Assembly (NCBI GenBank): GCA_023846275.1 | Contig: CM043868.1 | Span: forward strand, 8,203,653 to 8,267,652 | Length of the DNA stretch: 64,000 bases | Source: Vanilla planifolia | Taxonomy: Eukaryota > Streptophyta > Magnoliopsida > Asparagales > Orchidaceae | Reading direction: 5' to 3' | Shown: positions 13,065 to 25,000 of the stretch, piece by piece | Numbering within the stretch: position 1 is the stretch's first letter | Layout of the letters: each line of letters opens with the position of its first letter | The notes under the pieces: generated by a model | The model's database searches: none | The model's input: only the letters and a program-made list of their open reading frames with translations | Told to the model about the DNA's origin: nothing | Position numbers and translations under genes: made by a program

Positions 13065-16000
13065 ATGTCTGCTGCTGGAGAAGACCTCGATCTCCTCCTT
13101 TCCCTTGGAGGAGACAGAGTACCAGAAACCCCGCCGGGATCTCCTTCTTCCCGTCCCCCTCATTTCTCCGGTACTTTTTTTAATCCTTCTTTTTCTAAAG
13201 CTGATCAAGAAAACAGGATTTGAGCTTAATCTTTGCCCTATTCTACCTTTACCAATGGCAGGGTACAATTCCGATGACGCATCTCCGAGGAGGAACAGGC
13301 TCGCAGATATGTCTGTGTTTCGTGACACAGTAAAAGACTACCTCGATCCCGAGCTAACCGCCCATCGTTTCGTCCATTCGGAGCCTAGAATACAAAAGAA
13401 GTCCGGTGAAGTAGTGATTGAGAGGTTTTCAGGTCTTAGAATTCGGTGAGTAAACAATTAGATGCCTTGGGTTGTCTTTGCTGTGAATCACTTTGCGCAT
13501 ACGTTATTTTCTCCATAATAGGGATCAGATACTATCATCTATTGAGCTGACTAATCGCTTTGCAGACGTGCGATTTGTACGATTGTCAGTCATAAGGTGC
13601 ATTGCTCAACCTGTTCGACTTCTTTATCTGAAATTTTACTTGTCATTTGTGGGTTTAAAGAGAAGGCTTGAAACAGAGACTTTGAAAAAGATTTTTTTTT
13701 TTTTTAGAAAAAAGAAGTTTTACGGAACTCATTTTGTATAACATGAAGCAAACAAGATCTTATTTTGGTTTAGTTCCCTAACTCCTGCTTGATGTTACGT
13801 TTAGCTGTGCAGCATTTCGTTAATCTTCTTTCAAGATTCACGTACTGTGAAAATTGATAGTAATACTGAGTATTTTCAGGAATTTATTATCTGGTGACAA
13901 CCTTGCTGGTAGCTGGGCAACCGTTGGGGTTTTGACTGAGAAGGGAGCAACAAAAGTAAGCTCGGTTGGGAAAAATTACTTCATATGGAAAATGGGATGT
14001 TTGGATGAGACAAATATCTCAGTTTTCTTGTTTGGTGATGCCTGCAAGATGATGAGCTGTAATGAGAGAGTGGGGACTGTCTTTGCACTCTTTAACTCAA
14101 ATGTGCGCAAGGATGATAATGTAAGTTCATCCAGCATGCAGAATATCTATTCATACATTTTGCATTTGAAATATGGTGTCTACTGATAGGGAAAGGGGTT
14201 TTCTTTGAGCGTATACTCGGTTAGTCAAGTTTTGAAGATTGGGACTTCTGCAGACTATGGTGTTTGCAAGGGTAAGAGAAAGGATGGAGAGCCATGCACA
14301 ATGGTCATAAACAAGTACGTCTATCTTTGGTTTCAGTAGTTAACCTTTGTACGTGAAATAAGTTTTTTTTCCAATTTTCTTCTCTTTATAATAGGAATTA
14401 AAGTTGAATGTTTTCAACAATTTATGACCATCTCTTTTATAGGATTTGGGAATAGGTTAAGGCAAATTGGAGTTATGGAGAATAACTTTAATGCCTAAAA
14501 TCTTTGAGTTTATAGATCAAAAACTAAATATTTAGATGTCAATGTAGGAGTATAAATTGGAGTTATGGAAAATAACTTTAATGCCTAAAATCTTTAAGTT
14601 GATAGATCAAAAACTAAATATATAGGTGCCATCATAGGACTATAAATGATAGCAAATATCAATTTATGATTGACTTTAAATAAATTTTGTGTAATATATC
14701 AATAAATTTAAGGTATATCAATACGTTTTTATATCTTGTGGGAAAAAAATAAAAAATGAACCCAAAAAGTTTTTGAAAGAGTGCTCTGTTTGTTAGTGTA
14801 ATGTCAAAAATTAAAATTTTTAACCTCTCAAATAATGCTTCTTGCAATAATCTGAAATTTAAATTTTGCGTTGCATGAGCTACTATAGTTATGTATATGC
14901 AACAAATATTTTCTATGTTTGTTTTTGTTAAATAAAAATTGTATGAAGTTATGAATTTGTTAAATATTTGAATATCAAATTAAGAGTGGAACGTATAATT
15001 AATGACAAACACAATACAATTGTTAGAAAAATGTTTGCATTCCCTCTCTCATCTGAAACTCTTTTTATTTCAAAGCATTTTTCTAAATGTGACATCTTTA
15101 ACATGGGTTTTGCAATTTTCCACTCTTTTTAACTTTTAGATTAGAAAGACATTGAAGTTATTTAACAACTTTAATTATCATGCCTACTTATTGAAATTTG
15201 TTTATTACTAATAATTTTGCATTGCTTTATTATTGTTATTTGTTCATGTTTTTCAAAATCTTCATTATTATGTTTTTTCGGCTTTGAACTTCAATAATTT
15301 GAAGAATGATTGTTGTAAAAAACATACAAAATTTTCTTTTTGAAATTGCATTAAAAAGTATTTGAAGTGTAAAATTTATATTTTTCATAATTATTTCATT
15401 TTATTATTATTAAAAAATCTTTTGGAAAATAATTTTAAATTAAATTTGTATATTTTTTATAATAGATAATATTTTGTAATTTGGCATTTGAAATAAATAT
15501 AGATAGGATTTCATTTCTATCAAATAATTAGAAAACATGTATAATTCAATCAATAACCATTGTTGCTTAAACATTTGCATTTAAGACAATCTAATGACTA
15601 TTAAACCATGGTTCTTAGTTTTAACAAATAATATTTTTTTAATTTGGCCTTTGAAATAATTATAGATAGGATTTCCTATCTATCAAATAATTAGAAAAAT
15701 GCATAATTCAATCAATCACCAATTTTCCTTAAACATTTGTATTTAAGACAATATAATGACTATTAAATTATGGTTCTTAGTTTCTACTAAGTCTTTTTAA
15801 ATTTTGTAAATAAAAATTAATTTAAAATAATTCAAAATTGTGTAATTAAATATTAATTGAACAAAAAACAATTATCAAAACTAACAAAATAATCAAAACC
15901 ATCAAAATTAGCTTTTTCTATCAAATGGCTAAAACCAAAAATTCGAAATTGGAATTTTGAAGCTTGCATTAAACTATCTTACTAGCATGGTAGTATGTGT

Positions 16001-19000
16001 TAAGTATATTATTGATTTTGTAAATATTAGAAAATGCAAGCAATGAATAGATAACTTTTCAAGATTATTGCAATCACTTGGCACTTTGAAAGCGCCTTAC
16101 TAATTACAAGAGGGGAGGGGAGAGATGAATTATATTGGATGAACAAAAACTTGTACAAGATGTATAAGTAATAGTATTAAGAAACTGTTCCAATACATTT
16201 TATTTACAAAACAGATTTGTATAATGTTGCTAATAGATATTAATTAAATCAGAAATCTCGATTTCTTGTTATTTGTTGATAACTTAGTGACACCAAAATA
16301 AATTGTAGAAAATAAGAGATGCACATCATTTCAAATGATTCAGCAAAACTTTTGCCTTCATCCACTCCTAGCTAACATAGTTGGACTTCACTATCAAATT
16401 ATCTTTTTGCCCAACTGGTGGGTAAGCTAAAACCCTCACAGCTTGTGACTATCACCAACCTATTTGACAGAGCTTACAACATCAACGTTACTTGGCCAAA
16501 CACATAGTAGTATCAAAACAATAGTTGGCTACTATAATTATAGTCTAATTAAAAGTAAATTGCTTCATAGAAATCTTATAATTGAACAAATTTTTGTGGT
16601 ACAAAACTAAGTGATGGAAAGATGTTAGTAGTGTTTCAAATTTATTGAGGAATGAAGATGATGCAAATTCAACAGATAGAAAAATGAGGTGTTCATCTTA
16701 GAGTTTAGCTTTTTCGCATGATAAACTTTAGAATTGAGTAATGTAAGCTTTTAATCTTTCAAAACCTCCTTTATTCTCAGTAGTTAAGTCTTTTATTTAT
16801 ACTTTTATAAACTACTTAGTGTTTTAGGTAAGTATAACAGCTTGATTTTGGATTCTTAAAATGATCAAAATTAGTCATTGAGCTCTTGACTCAAATTGCA
16901 TTAATACATTGAGGATATCATATCATGATAATAGAGTTTGTACATAAATCATCCAAACGACCAAGTGATCTTATTAGTGCTGATTAGCTTCAAATGATGT
17001 ATCATACAAATGCGAGATGGCTCTCATACTGTACAAATCCATTACGATAAGCAATGCATATATTTTAATATTGATTATATTAATTTGAAGACAAATCACC
17101 ATCATATGATACATATTTATTTGAAATTGAGCTCGGAAAAATAATGTTGTGGTTATACATGATTTCTTCTACAATGCAAATTTTACTTGAATTATCTCGA
17201 TTGGAAAGAAGATAGTACTCATACAACATACACTATCATATTTTTATGACAATGACAAGGGTGTGCAAAATATGTATTAATATGATTTTAAATTTTTATC
17301 ATGCATTCACAAAAATTTCTTAATAATTGAATATACTAATACAATATTACTATCGTTAAGTGTGATAATAAAAGATTAGAAAAATATATAAAGGATGGTT
17401 TTAACTTAGATTGTATTAGTTTAATTTATAGATTGTCCTAGTACTACATACAACATATTATTGATTGATAAACATATTTATACAATATAACAATTGTATT
17501 GGCATGATAATAAGTTTAGACCCTTATGTTTATAGTGATTGTAAAGTTTTGATGCAGGAATCATATTAGTACATGGTGAAAATTGGAGAGTTTGACTATG
17601 TACTTATATGACAAATATATCATACAAGTTCGACACCGAAGTGCAATAATTCTAGCACGTATAAGTATGTTGTATGAATTTCGTACTGTATGACAATCAA
17701 AATGAAATAAACTAAGACATGTTGTTCCAATATAGTGATTATATTAGTACATGTTATAAGCAAAGATAATAACTTATACAAAATTTTCACTCGAATGTAT
17801 GGATATAATACATAGACTTTGTATTGTACGACATGTAGCATTCATTTAATATACTTAATATAATTTGAATAAAATAATACAAAACATAACATCGTACCAG
17901 TCCAAACTGTGCACTATGCAAATCCTGAGAGGAAATAAGCTATGTATTTGTATAAAATGTGCTTCGTATGCGTACAATGCAAATGTAAACTCAACTCTCA
18001 GAGGTCGGATAACGTTCATGCAAAACGATATCTTCTACGACCAGTTTTGTGCACTCACAAATAATTTAATAGGTATTCACAACCGTATGATAGAAATATC
18101 ATATTTGTATAATCTAACACCAGTTCACTTTTGAGTGCAAATATAAGCCAGAAAAGAGATCATCTAAGTGCGATATTGCTCATTGTACTATAAAAACATT
18201 AGGCAGTGAAGAACATGATTTGAATTTACTTGTTTGTGTAGGACTTATAAGCAATATAAAGTGATATTTTTAAAATCCTAATGTAGTTTTGAAGATCACA
18301 ATTACTCAAGATTTTAGCAAGTAAATGCATGTGTTAAAGTATGCTATGAATTCTTAATTATATAACAAAAGATAGTTGCAGGTTTTGACATTCTAAATAA
18401 ATAAAAAATTACCCATGATGGCTGCCATGCCATCAAAAGTTAAATTTTCCATGAGATGTTCTAATGCTTGAATCCTTCAACATTCCCATAAGAGTAAGGA
18501 TCAACTTTTAAATGATGTTGCCTGCCCTCTACTTGATCTAATCTATAACTGAAACATCCACTTAAAAAGTTCATTAGAAACACAACACATGGTTTTGTTG
18601 TCATCAAACCACTTCAAGGGCAATGGTATTAACACACCTTACTCTGGCTGTAGAACTTAGCTAGTGGCTCGTTGTACCACTAAATTTTGTTGTCATACTT
18701 ATCTCACTATTTTTTTTAGTTACCATAAAGTCATTAACCATTAAAACCGTATGGCATTGCAGAAATCGAGGGATGTATTGCAAATACCATTCATCAGTAA
18801 GCTTGTTTGCTAAACTCTCGTTAGTATAGTTTAATTGTCAGATTTTCATAAATTTTTTCTTGTGCAGAAAGCCCCCCAGCAGTATACAACTGCACGAGCT
18901 GAACTCAAGGGCGGGTTAGTAAGTTATTTGTTATTGGTATGCATTGCATGTCATTGTTCTTCATCCATTCAGTTGAGAAATTTTTTTTAACTATTTATAT

Positions 19001-22000
19001 TTTCTGCTTGGGTGCTTTCTGATTTACATGTAGAATTTTTTAGTTTATAAAATAGTAGACTATTATTTATGTAGATTTTTTATCTATCTTCATTTCAGGA
19101 ACTTCCAAATGACATTCAGACCCAAGCAAGAAGGTGTGTATGTTCTTGACCCTCAAGCAGGCCGGTTAGATGGGAGAAGAACAGTGCAGCCAGCAAAAGT
19201 AATGTCCGTCGATGGACTTAAAAAAGTTTTAAGGTTTGTTCTTTGCCTGATATCACATTTAGCTCTCTAATATACGGTTCTGAAGTTAAGTACATTATCC
19301 ATATCTTATTCCTTGAAAGTGAAATGCACCAGTGACACATGACTCTGGGAAAATATTTTGAGTTTATACTAAGATTTTGGCACCAATTTTATATGATGTA
19401 CAACTTGCAGCATACTTTTTCAGGGCTAGAGAATTATAAATATTTTTCTAGATAATGCCATGGGTAGTTAAAGATTTTCGATAGAAGGAATATTTTAAGC
19501 TATTCAACTCTAATTTACCTACTGTTGATGTAAGGTTTGGTTACAGGCTAATTGGAATAGACATCTTACACAAGAACAACCTTGGCTCTGAAGCTTCAGG
19601 TACATTAGAAAGAGCCACTTTGGTAGTAATTAGCGTACACGACTGAGGGAATTCCTCAAGATCTGGTAGGAATCCAGGTAAAATTACAAGATAGCTGAAT
19701 TTATTAAGGAAAGCAACTATGTACAATCATAAAGCCTAATGGCTGAATATAGGAAGCAAAATCAGGAATCAAATAAGCCAAAAGTTTAAAAGTGCAGAAA
19801 ATTAGAACGGCATGCAATGATTTTTTGTGGTTATATGATACTGGACATTGTGATCTGATGCGTATGTGAAGTTATTTATATGTTGTGTATGCTGTAATTT
19901 TATCGTTTACATTCACAATAGATGTTACTCCAATATAAGAGAGAGTAGCAATGCCTGGCAAGCCACGTAATTGAAAAGTTCATGAAAAACTAAAACAAAA
20001 GAATGCTGGCTAGTTAAGAAATTTTATGATGGCTAAGGTTTTCACATGATTGTGCATAATGTGATAGAATGTAACTTGGATAGCAAATGATATGCTAGAC
20101 CACTAATATTTAAATCACATACACACGAGCAAAATGGCATAGCATGATAAGTCTACACATGCGTGAGCTTGTACTAAAAATGATGCATAAAAATTAAGTT
20201 ACTGTTTGATAAGGTATGAACAAAGAATTGGTGGTAATAAGCATTCCAAGCTTATGCTAGGTCCAGGTGACACCTATTGTCCTAAAGAGGTTTCTATGAA
20301 GGGTAGAGGTTCCTAGTGGATTGAAGGAGAGGGAGTCAAAGGTTGAGAGGTTGCTGGAGCATCGCTAGCAATGATCAAGTGGGAGATGATGCACATATAG
20401 TGGTTGGGAAGGAGGTGCTAAGGTGGTAGGAGGATTCAAGGGATAAGGCAACAATGATGCTGGGAATTGTTAATAGCTAGAGGAGCACGAACAACAATTA
20501 GGATTAAGAAGAAAAGAGTGGGTCAATGTGGGACAACAATTTTTTTGATGGCTAACAATGGCTAAATTGCTTGAAAAAGGAAGGCATGAACGATTAGCTA
20601 TCGAGAGAGGGAGATAAGGTTGTGGTGTCAAGTAGGGGATGCAATGCGATGAATGGAGTAACAGATTGGCAAGGTGTACGAGGGAGCTTGAAGTTGCACT
20701 CATTGGGGATGAATTCCTTTCCAGACATAGGGCAGTTGATGCAAAGCATCTAGTAGTCATCTACTAGACATGCTAGATTTTTAGGATAAAAAGGTTAATA
20801 ATGCTAAGTTGGTATTGTTATATAAAGTTTGTTGATCATTTAGCACATTCAAACTCATCAAATAAGTTTAAAAGGGTAGCTCTCAAAACCAAGAATGTTT
20901 TGAGGAAGCACTCTTATGGTTAGATCAACTCTTATGGGTTTGGCTTAAGACCTCATACAACCATTAATAAGTGTAGATTAAGAGTGCTCTTGAGGATAAC
21001 CTCTAAGGTAAGGGGAATATACTTCTTGACACATGGGTTGTCTTAATAGAGGATCCTATAGAGCTCTTAGCCATGGAGGGGATTCAAGAGGTTATGGTAG
21101 CCTTCTAGCATTTTATCATGCAGTTGAATTGTTGTCAATATGGCATCCACTTCATTTGTACTTGTTAAAGTTTGCATTGCATATGGAGATATCAAAGGGG
21201 TTGATCGTACTAATGCATGATAGTTTCTTTTGTAATGTGATATTATTGTCAATGTTTCATTGTTTAATATAAAGTCAATAGCTTTTTGTCATAGGTTGCT
21301 AGTTTTTCGTGCCCAATATAGAGAACCTGAAAAAGGCTAGAGATCTTCATCATTGCATTGGCATAACTTAAGAGATCAAGTTTTATCTTAAATGGTTATT
21401 AACATTGGTGCTTTACAAATGATATCTTTTTAATTTGAGTGTGAAATTCCTTTCATTCAAAGTTTTGGTTTCCATTGAGTTGATGAATGTAGAGGTGCAA
21501 CTATTTATGAGAAATCTTTATCCTTAATGCATGCTTCCGAAGATCTTCTTTGTAATAATTCAACGTCTTGACCAATCTCCAATAGCTTTAATCTTCTTTG
21601 AATTAGTATTAAGTTCTTTATTTCTAATTCTAAAATCTAAATATATAAGATTTCTTTTCCAAACTCACATTTCTTTATATTGAGCTTAAGTTGATTCTTT
21701 TGCAACATCAACAATATTTTCCTCATATGTTGAGGTCTTGTTGCATATTTTGGTTATGAGTTTATCATCAATATATGTGATCACAAACTTCTGTTTGTAT
21801 GAACTTAAAATATCATTCACCAGTCTCACGAAGGTAGCCGGTGCATCACATTATCAAATAGCATCAACAGTCATTCATATTGCCCTTGTTTAGTCGTAGA
21901 ACCTGTTTCCCAAGTTTCTTCTTCCTAGATTCATACTTGATGGTATTCAAACTTTAAGTTAAGCTTTCCGAAGACCTTGACATGGCAAAGTTGATCAAGA

Positions 22001-25000
22001 AAGTCCTCGATGCGATAAAGGATACTGGTTCTTAATAATAATTTATTTGAGTGCCATATATTCAATGAATACATCTTATTTGTCATCTTTTTTTAGCACC
22101 ATTGCCATTGGAGATCCACACAATGAATTGATTTGTTTCAATTCTCTAGCTTAAAGCAACTAACCTACTTTTTAATCTCCTCATTCTTCTCGATCAAATG
22201 TGGACACATTCTAATATTAGGAAGCATTAGTCATTAAATTGATCTCATGCTTGACAACTTTTATCAATGGTAGCCCTTGTGGTTTAATAAGTTAGGATAG
22301 GTCTTGATGAACTCTGTGAGTGGTTTGGTGTTTGTTAATGACCTCAATAACATCTTTAGATTTCTCAAGTCATATCAATAATGGTATGTAGTTTTGTTTT
22401 ACATTCACCAGTCTTTCACTTGAGTTGCTATTATGACATCCATTGGTTGCTTCCTCGTATCAAAATTCAAGATGCAATTCTTGACATCCTTTGTTTGTTG
22501 GTATTGTTGAGCATGTTGTTAGTATGATGAAAGAGATCGTGTTTTCTCCTTGTAATGTTTGACTAGACACTAAAAAGTTGCTTTGTGGCGGCTTCATTCT
22601 ACATCAAATGTCCTTGTCTTAAATGAACTTGATCATGTTCACTATGGTAGAGAAAGGGGTAGATTTTGAACGATGGTAGAAAACTACCACTGCACATATT
22701 GGCTGATCAAGATTTAAATTTTAAAACAATGATATAATATTATTTGGAGTTTGATAAAGATATAAGCTTAATAGTATATAATGATTAGAAGGTTTGTTAA
22801 CATAAATACTTAACAATGTTAATAATTGTGGTTGTCTAATCTAGAGGTCTTTTGAATATGAGTCCAATAATAACATCTATACATATCTTTAGATCCTAGA
22901 TCCTAAGGCTTATAGGATAAAAAGGTGGCATTGAAGTGCCCCAAAGAATATGCACAATTTATAAAATGAAAGTTTAATTTAATCCTTTATGCAATACTAA
23001 ATTATAATTGCTAGAAATAAATTCAAATTTAAATGTAGAAACTTTTTTCTTAGTAATTGAGGAATGAAACAAAAATGTTCTTCGGTATAATGAAGCTTAT
23101 ATGTTTAATGGAAATAAATTGTAACTTAGGTGGTTCTATTTTTGGGACTCAAGTGGCACAAGCTTTTGATGAATAACATAGAAGACTTCAAAAAATAGAC
23201 TTAGAAAGATGGGACTCACATGTTGGTGATGTTAAAACTTGTGATTTAGGTAAAGATTTTTTACTAACATGAGTGAGTTGCATTAGTTTAGAAATGAAGC
23301 CAGAAATTACATTTTTTATTTTGAAGGAAGATCATTTAATTGCTCTTGGTAGGAGAAGTAATAGGAATGGCATGGAGACAAAATAATTTCTTGGTATTCA
23401 TGGAAAAGGGTATAAGTCTCTCCATTATTGGATGAGCTTATTAGTTTTCTACTTAAGATTTAGAATAGATTAAATCCATGACATCATACCAAACAAAATC
23501 TAAATAATTTTCATAGCAGATAAGCACAAAACAAATCGGTGAATTTAATATTATGCTTTCAAGAAAAGAGAGAGACAAATTATGGATGTTGATGTTTAAG
23601 TTTAAGCTTTGAAAAGGAAACGAAGTGAGACGAAACAAGGTTCATCGTAAGACTATCCTATAATTCAATTATGCCATGACTTAAATAATTTTTAATAGAT
23701 GAAATAAAGGAATGTTGTAAACCATAGTTGGATACAAAATGCAAAGGCATCGAGGTAACATAATCCATGAATAACTTTTGATAATCCAAGGTATTGTTTG
23801 AAGTCACCATGAGTATAAAGAAATCCAAAGTAATTTTGTTGCGTCTCACAATTTGTAAGCATTGTAATGGAAGTAAAGTTCTAACAAATGACAAATATTG
23901 TATATTAAAAAAGAAATTTGTTAGGAAGAAACTTGGATTTTTAGCAACCTTTTTAAATGCAAAAGATAACTCCAAGTTTCTAAAAATAAAGATATATCTA
24001 AATTTGATAAAATATGTATGTCCAAAATTTTCAAGCTTTAAGTGATTTTCAAAAATTTCTTGTATTTGTAATTTTTAAAATTGTTTTGAATTTCTTGCAA
24101 TTTGTTAGAATTTTTAATAACCTATAAATTTAAAAAAAGGATTTGCAACGTTCCCTTTTTGTGTGTGCTTGCTTTGAAGTTAAACTTGTGTAATTGATGT
24201 TTTAATGTTTTAGATGTCTACACAAAAAGTTTGATATTAGAGCATAATGATCATATTGTTGATCATGTCAAATTAGGATGCAATGTGTGCAACTAAAAAC
24301 TAGAGAGGAGCTTAGGATGATTGCTAGTTCAAGCTTTTAATTACTTGCAATCTCCTGTGTTGGTATTGTATTTGCCTTTGAATGTCTTCTCGATAAGCAA
24401 TCCTTTTGTATGATAGGTTGTGGATAAGCATGTGATTTAGGCTCACCATTATGCTTAAGCATGATTGCTAGAGAAATGAGATCTTTGGGCTTTCTTAGTA
24501 CTGTTCCAATTCAATGGGATTGTAGTAGATTATTGTGTATGGAATGTGGAGCTAGAGAACTCTTTATTCAATTATGGGATATAGCTGTCGAGGTAGCTTA
24601 GACACATGTGAATGAGACTTGTAGAAGTGGGTTATTAGGTGATCCATAACTTTGTTTGGCCATGTGGACCACTTAAAAGCACAAGTTAAGATCTGAGAGA
24701 TAGGTTGTTGTATTCTAAGTAATGATAATTTGAAATAGTATAAACATGAAAGTAATTATGTATTATTAAATTTATAATAATATGCTATTTTGTAGATGTC
24801 ATATCCTTTTTTTTTTAATTTTTCAAAACCACAAATATCACCAAAATCTAAATGATTATAATATCTAAATGCATCTATGAATTGACAATATAACAAGATG
24901 CAAAATAGTAACATAATAAAAATTTAACAAATTTTCTTATCCTCAAATCAAAGCATAACTAAGATAACCTCAAAAAAATCAATAAATCTTTCGACTTAAA

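Larger units (their letters stand above)
14315..18762 (+). other. MCM10 intron 5 (4.4 kb), AT-rich with local duplications
   Basis: Splits the zinc-finger coding region: C228 and C238 lie before it, C250 and H253 after it in a 34-nt exon. It contains two direct tandem duplications (14464-14643 and about 15466-15790), listed separately. The rest, including the less AT-rich part at 16.3-18.2 kb, matches nothing I recognise. Confidence 0.85.

Noticed and set aside
13023-13328. 101-codon minus-strand frame over MCM10 exons 1-2
   Set aside because: It overlaps and mirrors the MCM10 coding exons and carries no recognisable domain.
18914-18922. Alternative donor TTA|GTAAGT in MCM10 exon 7
   Set aside because: It looks stronger than the chosen GG|GTTAGT donor but would put exon 8 in a frame that stops quickly; the chosen site gives the conserved GG-NFQMTFRPKQEG.
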